DNA of 64,000 nt from Erythrophleum ivorense (GCA_026724425.1 JAIUCV010000117.1:2265501-2329500), one strand, 5' to 3'. Shown: positions 45,919-58,617, counted from the stretch's first letter. Translations and numbers: made by a program. The notes: a model not told the origin generated them from the sequence alone.

Positions 45919-46424
45919 CCTAGCAACATATGTCAACTGAAAACTTCTTAAGTCTCGCATCTTTATCTCCTGAAACAAAGACGACATATATATAAGTATA
46001 AGTAGAAGATTTTGTCGCCTGGTTTTTTTATTTGTTCAAAGATTGCGTGTGGTTCAAGGCGACTCCGGATCTGCTCCTTATCACCGTAAGCGTAGATGGT
46101 CATACCAAGATAATCCATTTCCTCAAGGGCCAATCTAATCTTCTGAGAAACATCAATAGCCTAGTAACCATCAGGGATTTGGCAACCATCCAAGTCCCAG
46201 AAGACGGCGGTGTTTGCACGTACGAACCGATTCGAATAATTATGCAATATTCTTTTGCGTGCCCTAGCTTTAGTCTCCCTTATTCTTTTGTGTATTGTAG
46301 CTTCATCTTCCATAGCGATTAGAGGTTCATCTTCCATGGAGAGCAGATGTAGAGAAGAGAAATTAGGGGTAGGCTTCTCTTGAGTAGTTCTTGAATTTGT
46401 AATTAGCAAAATGAGTAGTGCCAT

Positions 46425-47056
46425 GAGAATGAATTAGTCTTATTTAATGAATTATATGCCTAAGGATTAGCATTCTCTTGATTGTTTGAGCATCATAGAT
46501 TAGTCAAAGAGTCTCTCTTGTTTAATGACCTTATCCTAAGATCCAATCGCTAGCTTGTTTTCCTTTAATCATTTTCGTTTTTGTATTTGTCTTTTGAGTT
46601 TGACTTCTTATTTTAAATTATTGCTTTAAGCTTTACGTTTGAGTCTCATATCTCATTATTCTAACAAGAATTCGATAGTTTGGTTATTAGCTCGAGTTTC
46701 CTATCCGATTTCATAGAAATAAATCGTTTGATCCTTTCTCTGTCTCAGGATGATCCTTAACTTGCTCAAGACGATCATCCGGCTGCTGTTCACTCCGGCT
46801 GCTGTTCACTCGCCTAATCTCTTAAGTTTGTTTTAAGAATATCAGATTATATATTGGTTTATGTTAGTTATTGTTGAACTTGGTTTACTATTTTAGATGT
46901 TGAGTGTATTTAAACTAAGACGATTTTTTCGTCATCCTTGATGAAGTTTAATCCTAAATCTAACAAACTCTCATTATATCTGAAATAGAATGTATATGAA
47001 TAAAAGATGTGTGACATGTTCTGTGCATAGATGACTTTATTGATCTCAATAGATCT

Positions 47057-47105
<49 letters not shown>

Positions 47106-47682
47106 TCTCTGTGTGTATGATCATTTTATATATAAACTTGTGTTTGTATACAATCTTTTTACAATTATGTATAGTACATAACTGACTGACAATTACATTA
47201 TTTTTGTAAGTTTTGTTATTATAAATGGAGCTAGTCGCTAAACAAGCAATGATATTCTATTGATTTTCCCCACATTCAATTTATTAACATGCAGTTGAAT
47301 AAAGTTTAAGTCACGATTCGTTCGAGTTTAAATAAAAAAATGGGGATATATGAACTATACGAATCAAATCAAACATAATTATGGTTTATTCGTTTTAAGC
47401 TGTAAAATCAAAAATCAAAAGTATTCAAACCTAACCAATAACCAAACCATAATTTTTAACAAAAAAAAAAAAAAAAACCAAATTAAATATGGTTTTAAAC
47501 TTTAAATGTATCGTATAAATTGTTCCGAAACTGAAAAATAAACTGATCCGGAAAACCAAAAAAACAAATCAGATATCGGATTATAACAGCCGCGAACCGG
47601 ACAAGCCCGGTAACACTCCGGTCCAGTATACACAACCAAAACATAAAAGAGGCAACGGAGAAAAAAAGTGGACGATAAGGCA
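46425..47682. other. Intergenic region, no gene seen
   Basis: AT-rich; contains a (TA)n microsatellite at 47059-47102. Confidence 0.6.
47059..47102. repeat. (AT)22 microsatellite
   Basis: 44 bp of pure alternating AT. Confidence 0.95.
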
Positions 47683-48305
47683 AATGCAGAGGATATTGGA
47701 ATGTCAGGATCCATAGCATAATAAGGCACCAAACCAACAATAACAATAGACGCCATCATGCATTGCAAGCAACAAAGCAGGAGCCAAAGACCAATACCGA
47801 GCGGTAAATCCTGCTGCGGATTTTTCACCTGCATATGAAAACAGCAATGTACTGTAAGTAAATATGCTTAAAAGAAGCCTTTAAAAGATGATACTGACCT
47901 CTTCTGCCATACTCGAACCTTTCATATAGCATCAAACCTTATAAATATCACAAAAGAATGCTCGATTTACCCTAATGAAAGTTGATAACCAGGCCAATCT
48001 GTCTTGAAACACAGATAAGTACCAACTACTATGAAAAATATGATTTGCTGTTGTTACAATCCCCTGAGCAAATGTGCTCTGCAGAGTTTAGTGTGACCGA
48101 AAATCATTGTTAAGTTAATACCTCCTTTACTCCACTGCACAAGAGAGCTGTTACAATGAAGACTAGTAGAGCAGCACATGGGTCAGCAACAACATCAAGT
48201 CCCGGGATTTGATGACGACCTAATATTGCAGGCAGACTATCTTCACCGCCGAAAAGCAATGACTATCATGTTATATCACACGAAACATGATCATGAGTTA
48301 TTAGA
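47683..48305 (-). pseudogene. Truncated copy of CAT3 exons 4-7
   Basis: Same orientation as CAT3 and just downstream of it. Matches CAT3 in order: exon 4 (IPGLDVV then ALLVFIVTALLCSGVKE, 48120-48260), part of exon 5 (near 48060), splice-site-spanning intron sequence, and exon 7 (QDLPLGIG, VGLVPYYAMDPD, 47690-47830). Exon 6 and several intron parts are deleted. No start, no stop context and broken frames: a dead fragment. Confidence 0.9.
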
Positions 48306-48712
48306 AATTACTCTTAATCTCTCTTTCTTTGATTCTCTGGCTTTGAAATGTACCAAAGTAGTGTTTATGCATTTCAGGAAACAAGTTGCTCCAGCTTTGA
48401 ATCAATCTTCAAACTTCCATTATAAATCCAATTATACTTGATTAACTGACAAACTTTGGAGGTGTTTTACAACTTTGTTTGAGATCTTATTGTTTTGTTT
48501 TTGGAGAAACAAATTTATTATTTCAAAAATTGAGATTACAAAACCAGTACCATATACTGAACAATGACATTGAACTTTTTATTACAACATGACCATACAC
48601 ATACCAATCTCAAATAATACAACTTTTAAAAAATTTGTTGCATGTTTTTACCCTGGAAAATCCATACTTACATAAGAAACTTTGAGTCCCCATTTGATGG
48701 TTTTATGTAGAA
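48306..48712. other. 3' flank of CAT3
   Basis: Probably includes the CAT3 3' untranslated region. No gene seen. Confidence 0.5.
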
Positions 48713-51700
48713 TTAAGCTAAAGAATTCCTAGAAGCGCGACGAATCTCGCCGCCCTGAGCAGTGGGGACGTAAACTGCACCCACTAGGGTGCTGTTTCTT
48801 TGCCCGTAGAACAGGTAAATAACCACTCCGATGAACATCCATACCGATACACGAAGCCATGTCCCAGCTCTATAAACATTACCAAGTACAAAAACATGTT
48901 ATATATTATCAGTAAACTCATTGGTTTAGTATTCACAAAACTGGTGTCATGATCCTTACTCACCCCAAGTTTATCAAGAGATACACGTTTATAAGAATGC
49001 AGAGAACAGGCAGAACCGGAACACAGGGGCAAACGAAGCCTGCAAAAAGAGAGAGAGAGAGAGATACTTGTATGTCACAATACAAAACTTCATTTTCTGT
49101 TTCCGGTTTGTAGCCAAAATGAAGTGCTTCCAAGTTCCAACATTACATCAGGATGATTTTCTTAGGAGAAATTCATGGAAATCAGTACCTCCTGATTGCC
49201 CAAAACTGTGTCTAGTATCATCCTGATCTATGCAACTTAGCACAATCAAACCAACAAGAAGGAGCAATCCACCAACACCACATATTGAATACCGGACGAA
49301 CCTGTTAAAAGTTTTGATAGTATGGAACTAAGTGTTCTGGAAGAAAAATAAAACCAATTTTGAAACCTGGTGGAAGAAAGGCTACTGGTGAACTAACCCT
49401 GGTAAGGGCAAGCTTGAAGAAGCTGCATAGCTTAGAATGAAGTTCCCAACACAAGTGGATATAATGCTCCAACTAGCGAGTTTCCTTCTTTTTTTGTTTT
49501 TGAGAGCCGCTACAGAATCAACAACAACAAATGTGAAAAAAATTGATAATACCAAGATAGGAGATGATCTCATCTAACGTATGAGAACAAATTCTAAGTC
49601 TACAAGAATTGAATAGTAAACCTACAACCCCCTTGAGCTTCTTGATTCTCCACAATTGAAGCATCAGTTTTGGAAATTAAAGGTCTGGAAGTGCCAATGT
49701 GACCGGACGAGTTCTCTTCAGAAATCCTATCTTGAAATGATGAGAGAATAGGTACCTGATAAAAGCCTTTGTTAGTCTAGTGCATAGTGGAACGTAGCTG
49801 TGTTAATAGCTCGGAGACTACAGCAGAGTCGGTTAGCTAAAGAGATAACAGGTTAAAAAAAGACAGATTCTTGATTGGTTTAGGATCTTGGTTTATGCAT
49901 TGTTTACGAGTCAGAGACTATCTTATAAGTACCTCATCTGGAGGAACATATCTGAGTATCAACAGTGACACTGCAACCATTGTAAACGCAAGAAGTGTCC
50001 CAACACTCACCTACACCAATCTAGAGCTTGTCAAATACCAGTTACATGCTAAATGGTGATTAAAAGTGAATCATAACTGCGTCTTGATTACCATGCCCGC
50101 CAGTTGTGAAACATCCATAAAGAAAGCTAAGAGTGCCGCACAAAGACCAGTTGCTATGGTCCCTTTAACAGGGACCTTTGTACGTTCACTCACGTCTGAG
50201 AAAAGGGGAGGCAACAAACCATCTCTCGCCATTGTCATCAGAATCCGCGGCTGAAAAAAATGAGAAAGCTCTTTTGTGAATCAGGTCGATCTATACGGTT
50301 TACGAACATTGAGACTTGAATTGTGTTTAAAGTTTGCCTGAGGGAGAAGGGAGCCCAATAAAACAGAACAGAGAGCCGTGACAGCACCTAGAGTTATTAC
50401 ATACCTATAAGAGAAGAAGATAAAACATCAAACACTGTCAGTGATCAGTATTGCATCTTAACCGAATCATGGACTTACGCAGCCCATTGAATTCCATGAC
50501 CAGAAAATGCAGTGGATATTGGAGTGTCAGGATCCATAGCATAATAAGGCACCAAACCAACAATAACAATAGACACCATCATGTATAGCAAGCAGCAAAG
50601 CAGGAGCGAAAGACCAATACCGAGCGGTAAATCCCGCTGCGGATATTTCACCTGCATATATGAAAACAGACATGTAGCAAGTAAATATATGCTTAGAAGA
50701 AACCTTTAAAAGATGATACTGCAACAATATATGATACTGACCTCTTCTGCCATACTTGCAACTGAATCAAACCCGATGTAGGCGAAGAAGACAGTAGCAG
50801 ATCCAGAAAGCATTCCATCAACCCCGAAGGGAAATAAACTAAGAAACCAAAACAAAATATGTTTCATATAGTATCAAACCTTATGAATGCTCGATTTATA
50901 ATGAATGCTCTCGGTTTACCCTGATGAAAGTTTATAACCAGGCCAATCTGTCTTGATACACAGATAAGTACCAACTACTATGACAAATATCATGACGAAG
51001 ACATTTGCTGTTGTTACAATCCCCTGAGCAACTGTGCTCTGCATAAAAAAAAAGAAAGATATCATCTCACTTTAAGGACCCTGGCTCTGCAGAGATTAGT
51101 GTGACAGAAAATCATTGTTAAGCTAATACCTCCTTTACTCCACTGCACAAGAGAGCTGTTACAATGAAGACTAGTAGAGCAGCACATGGGTCAACAACAA
51201 CATCAAGTCCCGGGATTTGATGACGAGCTAATATTGCAGGCAGACTAGCTTCACCGCCGAAAAGCAATGACTATCTTACGAAACATGATCATCAGTTAAC
51301 ACAAAAATACCTGAAGAAAATGTTCCCTCTGTCTTTAATTCTCTAAGTGCCACAATATCTCAAAGATTTAAGTCATTCACTTAAGATTCCTAGCTCATAC
51401 AACACAATATCGCAAAGATTATTATCTTATAGAGCTTTATGGTTCTTATATGGGAGCCTAAAGGCTAAAGCCACCGGTCTTGTCTAAAGAAACAGAGGAA
51501 AGCAACTCTGATGAAATGCAAGCAACAGATGATATAAGTCAGAGAGCAAAATGTACCAGATTTGGAGCTATGCCACGAGCAACCGTTGAGCCACCAATTG
51601 TGTATTCAAGAATCAGTGCCCAGCCAATCAACCAGGCAACACTGCAATACACAGAATCCATAAGCAAAGGCAATGAGTAAAAACATCAAAAGCTCTAAAC

Positions 51701-52589
51701 CCATCAACTAGTGGCGAATGAAAGCCCTGAGTTAGATGGAAAATGCAGATAAACTAGAGGCTAGATAAGCAAAGTAAAATGTTACCCTTCACCAATGAAA
51801 ATGTAAGAGTAGTGATAGACACTCCCAGCTGAAGGAAAACGACTAGAGAGTTCTGCATAGCAAAACGCTGAAAGTGCAGCCGAAATTCCAGCTATAAGGA
51901 AAGATAACGCAAGAGCAGGTCCTGAATACTCTCTCGCTACTGTTCCCACAAGAATATAAACACCTGCTCCTATTGTTGATCCAACACCTAAAATTTCACA
52001 GCCAAAACTGTTTTAAGTTTTAATGAAGAACATAGCCAAAACACAAAACAGACCCATAGTTTTGATATCTAATCATAGGTGTGCTATCAGCTAACAAAAA
52101 CTTTATACAGAATAATAAAGCTTAAAACTTTTAAATTCATCTATAGTTCTAGATGTTACAGACACAGTATCAGATTATGAATTCATATTGTGAATCAGGA
52201 CTAGACTTTTTTATTTTTTTGGTCAAACTCAGGAGTAGATTAAGACTGATAAACACCAAACAAAAACTTCATACAGAAAAAAAGGAAAAGCTTTAAACTT
52301 CCGAATCCATCTATACATCCAGATACTACAGCCACACTATCAGATGAACAGGGAGATGATAAGAAATTCATTGACAGCAAGAAAATTGACTAACTAAGAA
52401 ACCCAGATTCCTTAACTATCACATAGAGATTACAATCCTTGAAAGAAGAAGGAAAAAGAGAGTACCAATTGCAATCAAATAAGGAAAGGTCAAGGCTTTG
52501 GCGAGTTGTTGTTGAGGAGGACGAGTCTTGGATTCGCCATTTGAAGAGTCAACTTGTTTCCTTCGCACCAAATTTTTAAGCAACTCCAT
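48713..52589 (-). CDS. CAT3: Cationic amino-acid transporter
   Basis: Multi-spanning membrane transporter of the APC/CAT family for Arg, Lys and related amino acids. Fifteen exons: 52589-52466, 51987-51786, 51641-51557, 51270-51130, 51038-50920, 50838-50742, 50651-50479, 50404-50338, 50250-50092, 50010-49933, 49755-49629, 49509-49398, 49301-49189, 49039-48964 and 48869-48713. They join in frame to 609 residues, the length I recall for A. thaliana CAT3 (At5g36940). Typical stretches are IGVGSTIGAGVYILVGTVAR, FFAYIGFDSVAS, PRILMTMARDGLLPP and the C-terminal GRKNSTLVGAVYV-type end. Intron 8 starts GC instead of GT (after LLPQ). Exon 11 needs the donor at 49628 (GGGG-GTTGTAG); the next one downstream would shift the frame. 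I chose the Met at 52589; one 15 nt upstream is in frame. Confidence 0.93.
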
Positions 52590-52850
52590 GAATGTGTTCA
52601 CCACACTTCCTTCCGTTTGCGTATTTAAACACGACGCTTAGTAAATATTTTTTTTTTGAATGAATTCGCTTATTAAATATTTTACAACGACATGCCACAC
52701 ACTACCGTATAGTATATTAGTATTACTATCAATAATTAATATAAACGATTTTCAACCTTAAATTTTGATATTTTATAGTTGGCATTTAAAAACGCGGCCT
52801 ACCTAGCTTGTGTCTCCTCTTGGCCTCCGTCACCACCTGGTAAGACTTTT
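52590..52850 (-). promoter_or_regulatory. CAT3 5' region, reference copy of a triplicated segment
   Basis: Upstream sequence of CAT3 with tataaacgattttcaac and atagttggcatttaaaaa. Similar segments recur at 54780-55281 and 56283-58556. Likely includes the CAT3 leader and proximal promoter. Confidence 0.6.
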
Positions 52851-53469
52851 TTTGTTTTTTCATAAATTTAACTTTTCTTGATGTAGATAGTTTCAGCCTT
52901 CCCTTCCACAAAATTTGCTTAACTGTGTTTAATTTGATATGTTTTAGGACATTTATTGGTACATTCATTTTTGAGAGATTTTTAAAACATATAGCTTCTT
53001 TTTTTATTAATTGATAGATTTCAATCTCTTAAATCTGTTGTTAGAGTATCTACAATGATTAATTGCATATTTCATATCAAAATGTAATACTTGCAAAAAA
53101 TGTGATTGAATTTTCTCCCAAATGTTGATTGCATATTTTTCATTCTAAAAGAATATATTTCTTAATATATTCTTTTTCTGATTTATTATTAGTTGTTAAC
53201 TACACATATTTTTTTTTCAAAATTTACAAAATGATTCATTTATTTATTTTCTTTAAAAACCATCCAAATTTTTTACAAAATGATCCATATTTATAATATT
53301 AAAAAAATACATGACACTACATGAAAATAGATTTAATTTAATCATCCTGATTTGAATAATTTTCCCATAAATAATTAATTAACGTATTTCGTAGTGAAAG
53401 AGTGATTTTATCTTTCATTTTTCTAAGTCGAGCAAAAACGTTCTTGAAACGAATATTACTGTCCACGAC
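52851..53469. other. AT-rich intergenic region
   Basis: No gene seen. Confidence 0.5.
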
Positions 53470-53472
53470 TAT

Positions 53473-54276
53473 GGCTCCGATTGGTGACATGTGGTATTAT
53501 TGTTGAGTTAGAATAAATAGTATAATTCGATGTAAGTTGCATTAAAAATTATGTGGTAGAAACGGTATATTTTTGTGGTAGGTTTGCTGTAGAAATATGA
53601 GTTACTAATATTCAAAATAGCTGACTGATAACTTTTATGCGGTATAAATTACAGTATGTATTATTAAAAATAATTTGACATTTATTATAAATTTAACTAC
53701 AAAAAATAAAAAGTTAATATTAATCTAGGCCCTAAATTTATATTAATTTATAACTATTTATATAATTATAACTATATATATATATATCAATTTATTATAT
53801 ATATATATACCAATTTATAACTTTATATATATTTATTATAATTAAAAAAGAACTATGGTATAAAATTTTAAGAATACATATTTTTGCAATGATATTATTC
53901 AAAAACATTGATATAATATATAATATAATTTATGAATTATTGGAAGTATAAAATTATAATAGAATTAACCAAAAATAAAAAAATGCAAAAAACAAAAAAA
54001 ATAATTTTAAAAACGTGGGAAGAAGATTGTTGTAAAAAAAAAATTCTAAATCAACTTCTACAACATTCTAATACATATACTTTCCCATGTTTTACAAATT
54101 TGAGTTGAGTTAGCTATTTTACAAAGAACATACATCAAAATTCTAACTCAACCATAACACATTATAACTCAAACTCTAATGCAAAAAATTGAAAATAAAT
54201 AATGATTGGTAACATTTTTGAGTTATGCCCATAAATCAACCATACCACATGGTAACTCATGTTACCAATCACAGCC
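53473..54276. mobile_element. TIR DNA transposon remnant, about 800 bp, unclassified
   Basis: Ends ggctccgattggtgacatg and catgttaccaatcacagcc are imperfect inverted repeats. tat flanks both sides (53470-53472, 54277-54279). The interior is very AT-rich with no transposase. Similar single ends occur near 30728 and 31865. The 3-bp duplication could suggest PIF/Harbinger, but tat is not the usual form. Confidence 0.6.
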
Positions 54277-54779
54277 TATGTTGACTTCTGGAATTGTAGC
54301 TTCTCTTTCAACTTCAATTGATGAATCAGGATCGGACTCATCTTCGATTATCATATTGTGTAAAACTATATATGTAGTCATAATGTCATGTGATTCCAAA
54401 GTAATTTATTACCGTTCATGTCATTATATTTTCTATAAAGTATATGCTATTTAATTTTAATTTTAGAGATAAGTGTATTTAAATATTTACAAAAATCATC
54501 ATTAAAGTAATTATTTATTACTGTTAAATCACAACTGTTAAAAATTTGAAAGACTATTTTATAAATAGAAAAACTATAATAGCAAAATAGCATATGAAAT
54601 TAGATTTTTGCATATTTGAAAGCAAAAATAAGATATGCAATTTTGTAATTCAAAATAATTCATGTTGGAGCATGTTTTATTACAAAATGGAATAAAATAC
54701 CAAAAAAGCAATAAGGTTGGAGATGTTTTTATTGGTTATTAGACTTTTAAAATCTCTTGTTATCCAAAAGTTTAAGACT

Positions 54780-55281
54780 TTTAAATTCCAAATTTTTTAA
54801 GCAATTCCATGAATGTGTTCAGCTCCTTCCTTTTATATTGATCGTTTAATCTTATTCAGTATTTAAACATGACGCTTAGGAATTATTCTTTAATGACATG
54901 TGCTACACACTATATTAGTATACAGTAGCGAATACAGAAATGTTTTTAAATGGGGTCAAAATATGTCAAGGGGTCAAGATGGGAAATCGGACTAGGATTA
55001 TAAGTGGTCATTAGGCATTTTTGCTATTGACTTTTTGATATTTTGGTTACATTTTATCTTTTTATAATATCTATGGGGTTTCATATGACTTAGTAGCTTC
55101 CCCACTGCTAGTATATCATTAAATTAAAATATGGAAATCGTTTATATTGATCGTTTACAATCTCATATCAGTAATTAATATAAACGAGTTTCAACCATAA
55201 ATACTAATATTTTATTGGTGGCATACTGGCATTTAAGAAACGAGACCTAGCTAGCTTGCGTCTCCTGCTAGCCTTCCGTAG
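54780..55281 (-). repeat. Degraded copy A of the CAT3 5' end
   Basis: Contains aagcaattccatgaatgtg (CAT3 start context, near 54800), tttaaacatgacgcttag, and after an hAT-like insertion tataaacgagtttcaacc and tggcatttaag. Same order as 52560-52850. A few first codons remain, no gene. Confidence 0.8.
54923..55107. mobile_element. hAT-like MITE
   Basis: Ends cagtagcg and, reversed, cagtgggg. 8-bp flanks ttagtata (54915-54922) and ctagtata (55108-55115) match at seven of eight positions, as expected for hAT. 185 bp, no coding. Confidence 0.7.
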
Positions 55282-55522
55282 AGCATTTTTTACCAGCACA
55301 ATTTCCAAGAAAAAAAAGAAAAAAAAAAAATAAAAAAATAATGAAATGGCAAATTTTTGGGGTGAAATGTTTTTGAGAGAAGGATAGCACGAAATGGTTA
55401 TGAGAGGAAACTTGGCAGATGTCTTCCCACCATTAATCAATTTTTTTTTTAATTTCTTTTTTAAAGAAAATGTTTTTAAAATATATTTGAGAACCTTATG
55501 CTGGTAGACCAATGGGGATGCT
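55282..55522. mobile_element. Probable TIR MITE
   Basis: Left end agcattttttaccagca and right end tgctggtagaccaatgggga then tgct are imperfect inverted repeats. It begins exactly where copy A of the CAT3 5' region ends. Target duplication not clear. Confidence 0.45.
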
Positions 55523-55530
55523 TTTACTAG

Positions 55531-55625
55531 TAAGATATTTTTGGGTCTTTTGTAAATTTATCTATAAGATTAGTGGGTCTTTTGTAAATTTATCCATGAT
55601 ATTTTTGGGTCTTTTGTAAATTTAG
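55531..55625. repeat. Three-copy 32-bp tandem repeat
   Basis: gggtcttttgtaaatttat recurs at about 55543, 55575 and 55607. Confidence 0.85.
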
Positions 55626-56282
55626 AATCTGTGTAAACGAAAAAATTACAAATATTTACAAACAAAACAACAATTAGTGACTTTGTTTATACAATGATTG
55701 CTATACAAATCTAATCATGTCATGATCCAGATTTTGCGAGAATTACATGGATATGTAGAACATATAATTTTTTTCTTTTGTAAATTCGAGTAAAAATGAT
55801 CTCTTTAATTATTCTCAAAAATCCAATTTCAGAATTTTCAAAACTTATTAAAGTAGTTGTTGTATATATTTGGATTTAAAAAGAAGTTTTGAGCTCATTT
55901 TTTGCTGAATTTTGGTCTATTTTGGAAAAAAAAACTTATGAGTTCATTTTAAAAACACCAAAAAAATTAGTCCATTTTGGAGAATTGCTCTTAATCATAT
56001 CTAAAATTGAAATAGTTAATATTTGAAAATTATTTAGAAAATCATAAATAATTAAATCACCTATAAAAAAAACTATAGCTAAGAAAAAAAAAGTAAACAG
56101 AAATCCAAAATAACCTGTGGCAATACATTAGAAAATATTTAATAAGAATTCATGACATATTTGTTATATCTATTAGTCAATTATGTGTTACAAATTATGA
56201 ATACAACTCTATCAATACATTAAGCAAAATAAATAGAAAAAAATCCACATAACATGAAAACACTATTAACAAATATAAGTAA
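55626..56282. other. AT-rich intergenic region
   Basis: No gene seen. Confidence 0.5.
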
Positions 56283-56461
56283 AATATAAGCAAATTATAT
56301 TTGAAGAGTCACCTTGTTTCCTTCCCACCAAAATTTTAAGCAACTCCATGAATGTATTTTGCGTATTTAAATACGACGCTTATTGAAATATTCTTTGACG
56401 ACATGCTAGCATGTGCTACACACTCAGGAGTACTATACAAGTGTCTTTTAATCTAGGTTAA

Positions 56462-58419
56462 GAGCAAGATTAATGGTGTATACCCAGATTGTCTCTTAGT
56501 ATTATTATAACAATAAACATAAGTTAAGAAACGTTGTTATGAGACGTTCGTTTTTGCATCAATTATTGGTAAAGTTTCTTAGGTGTTCTTAATTTTTTTT
56601 TTTTTTTTTGGTGAATTAAGTTTATTTATATATAATACATTAAATATTTTACATTGATTGAAAATTAAATTATAATTTCACATAAAATATTTAAAACATA
56701 ACTTTTGAAACCATTAACACGAAAGACAAATTTAAATGTCATCTTCATCATCATAATCGTCCTCATCATCGACATCTTGACCATTGACATGCCTCTGCCA
56801 TATATGTTCAACCAAATCCTTTTTCAGTTGTTGTTGCACTTTTCTATCACGAACTCTAGTTCGAGCATTTAAAATTTCCTCAAAATTTGTATGCCTTCTG
56901 CGAACCCGTGCATACAAGCATTTATCATCAGTCACAACCATAAAGCAAACAGACTATAAGCTATATCAATTGAAGATGAGAGACTTATCTGTGAAACGCA
57001 ACTTGACCATGCTTATCTCTAACTTCCTTCACTCCTTCTTTATGAACCCAATCTGCACTCTAAACCTACATATCGAAACAACTTAAAAATCATTCTCAGG
57101 GAATAAAACAGATTCACACTTTAGTCAATTAAATTACCTTAAACAAAACATCATAAACTTTGTTTTTCTTACATGTAAAATACGCATAAATCAATTACAA
57201 GTACATCATTAGTTTCAAGTTTAACTGAATAAAGCTTCAATTACAATCTCACAGCTCAGATTACAAGTCACTAGCCATCGGTCTCAATCACTAGCCATCT
57301 TTCGCAGTTAAAGACTCAACCATAAACCACTTCTAGCAAACATTTATACTCACTAAAAAGAGACAGAAATTGAAGTGATAACTAAATAAAGAAGCATTGA
57401 TTGTCAACTATGGGAGACAAGACTAAAGCAATCCTTCTTAGTACAACTAACTAGTACTCGACATCAATGTTTTTAACAATGAGAAATTTTCCGACATCAA
57501 GACTAAAGCAATCCTTCTTACCCATATTCCAAACGTTTCACTTATCAATAAAACCCCCACAGAATCTAAGTCCTCCTAGCAATAAATGTTAGTTACAATC
57601 TTACTGATGTTATAGTCTTGAAACCCTTAAATACCCAATTAGGCGACTTTTCTCTTTGTTGCAATAAAACTCCTTACGAAAACTGCAAAGTAAACCCCAG
57701 ATTCAATCACTGATCCACAAACTAAGAGCAACTAAAATTGGAAATGGATGCAAAACTTCCATTTGAATTCTGGAACTGTTTTTACCCAATTTAGCAAAAA
57801 CAAAACAAAAACCCATAAAGTGATCCCCTCCGAAGATAAAAAAACTAGCTCACATCACAAAACTCGATTGAAAACCCAAATGAAGATTTCGAGCTCAAAA
57901 TCCTACGGAATACACAAAACCCTCGAATTGGGTCATGGAAATGCACCCCGATCTCGAATTAATCAGCTTAAAAGCCTTAAATTTAGCCACAAAGACGAAA
58001 ACTTGCAGGAATCTATAAATAAGAACAAGACCAGAAATTTCGTCAACTCGTTCTACTCGTAAAACCCAATTCAATCCAACCAAAAAGGATGAGTTTTTGC
58101 GTAACAGAAGATTCATGAAGAGATTGATAAATTCTGGGAAGTTTACCTTTTTTTTTGGCAAAGAGGAATCACGTCGAAGAGGAAACAACAGCTTCCAGGA
58201 AGAGACCACTTGAGGAAGAGCAAAGAAAGAAAAAAAAAGATGGGAGAGAAAGAGAAGAGAAAACGTTTTCTCTGGAAAACAAATACACGTGGCATCAAGA
58301 AACGTATTAACATACGTTTCCAATATTAGAAACGTTTTTCTTTATTTTGGTATTTTTTATTTATTTTTATCCTATATTTACTAAGATATGTCAGTAACAT
58401 ACCCCCGTTAATGTTGGTC
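56462..58419 (-). mobile_element. PIF/Harbinger-type DNA transposon, defective
   Basis: Inverted ends gagcaagattaatgg and, reversed, gaccaacattaacgg. Exact taa target duplication (56459-56461 and 58420-58422), the form known for this superfamily. A nuclease fragment lies at 56732-56941 (minus). Most of the transposase is missing or decayed. Inserted into copy B of the CAT3 5' region. Confidence 0.8.
56732..56941 (-). pseudogene. C-terminal fragment of a Harbinger DDE nuclease
   Basis: 69 codons: NFEEILNARTRVRDRKVQQQ and LKKDLVEHIWQRH, then an acidic tail. This resembles the end of plant Harbinger (HARBI1-like) nucleases, whose DDE catalytic region would lie upstream and is not seen intact. 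Confidence 0.7.
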
Positions 58420-58617
58420 TAATAGTAGCCACAGGCTACTATATCAAAAATTAATATAAACGATTGGGTTTGGGTTTTCATCAATAAATTTTGAGATTTT
58501 ATAGTTGGCATTTAAGAAAAGAAATCTACCAAGCTTGTGTCAGTCTTCCTCAGCGGTAAAAGTGTTAATGGAATAATCAAACCATTTAATATGTTATGGC
58601 CCAGGTATACATTACAA

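Larger units (their letters stand above)
39840..46424 (-). pseudogene. NYN-domain (MARF1-like) gene, split by two retroelements
   Basis: Minus-strand pieces of a predicted RNA-cleaving NYN-domain protein. 46424-46030 reads RANTAVFWDLDGCQIPDG, a stop, then IRLALEEMDYLGMTIYAYGD. 45969-45919 reads GDKDARLKKFSVDICC. 45440-45257 reads RYGRLNSSIYNIILVQPKDA up to FLWE. The tail continues left of 40076. The order and motifs (FWDxD, YAYGD, GDKDARLKK, YNIxLVQP) fit plant NYN proteins. A solo LTR at 45445-45918 and a gypsy element at 40076-45256 interrupt it, and an in-frame stop follows DGY. Family call from memory. Confidence 0.7.
56283..58556 (-). repeat. Degraded copy B of the CAT3 5' end, split by a Harbinger element
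   Basis: 56283-56349 on the minus strand reads MELLKILVGRKQGDSSN, clearly CAT3 exon 1. Upstream sequence runs to 56461, then resumes at 58420-58556 (tataaacgattgggttt, atagttggcatttaag). The 2-kb element between interrupts it. Exon 1 ends abruptly with a stop-containing frame. Confidence 0.85.
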
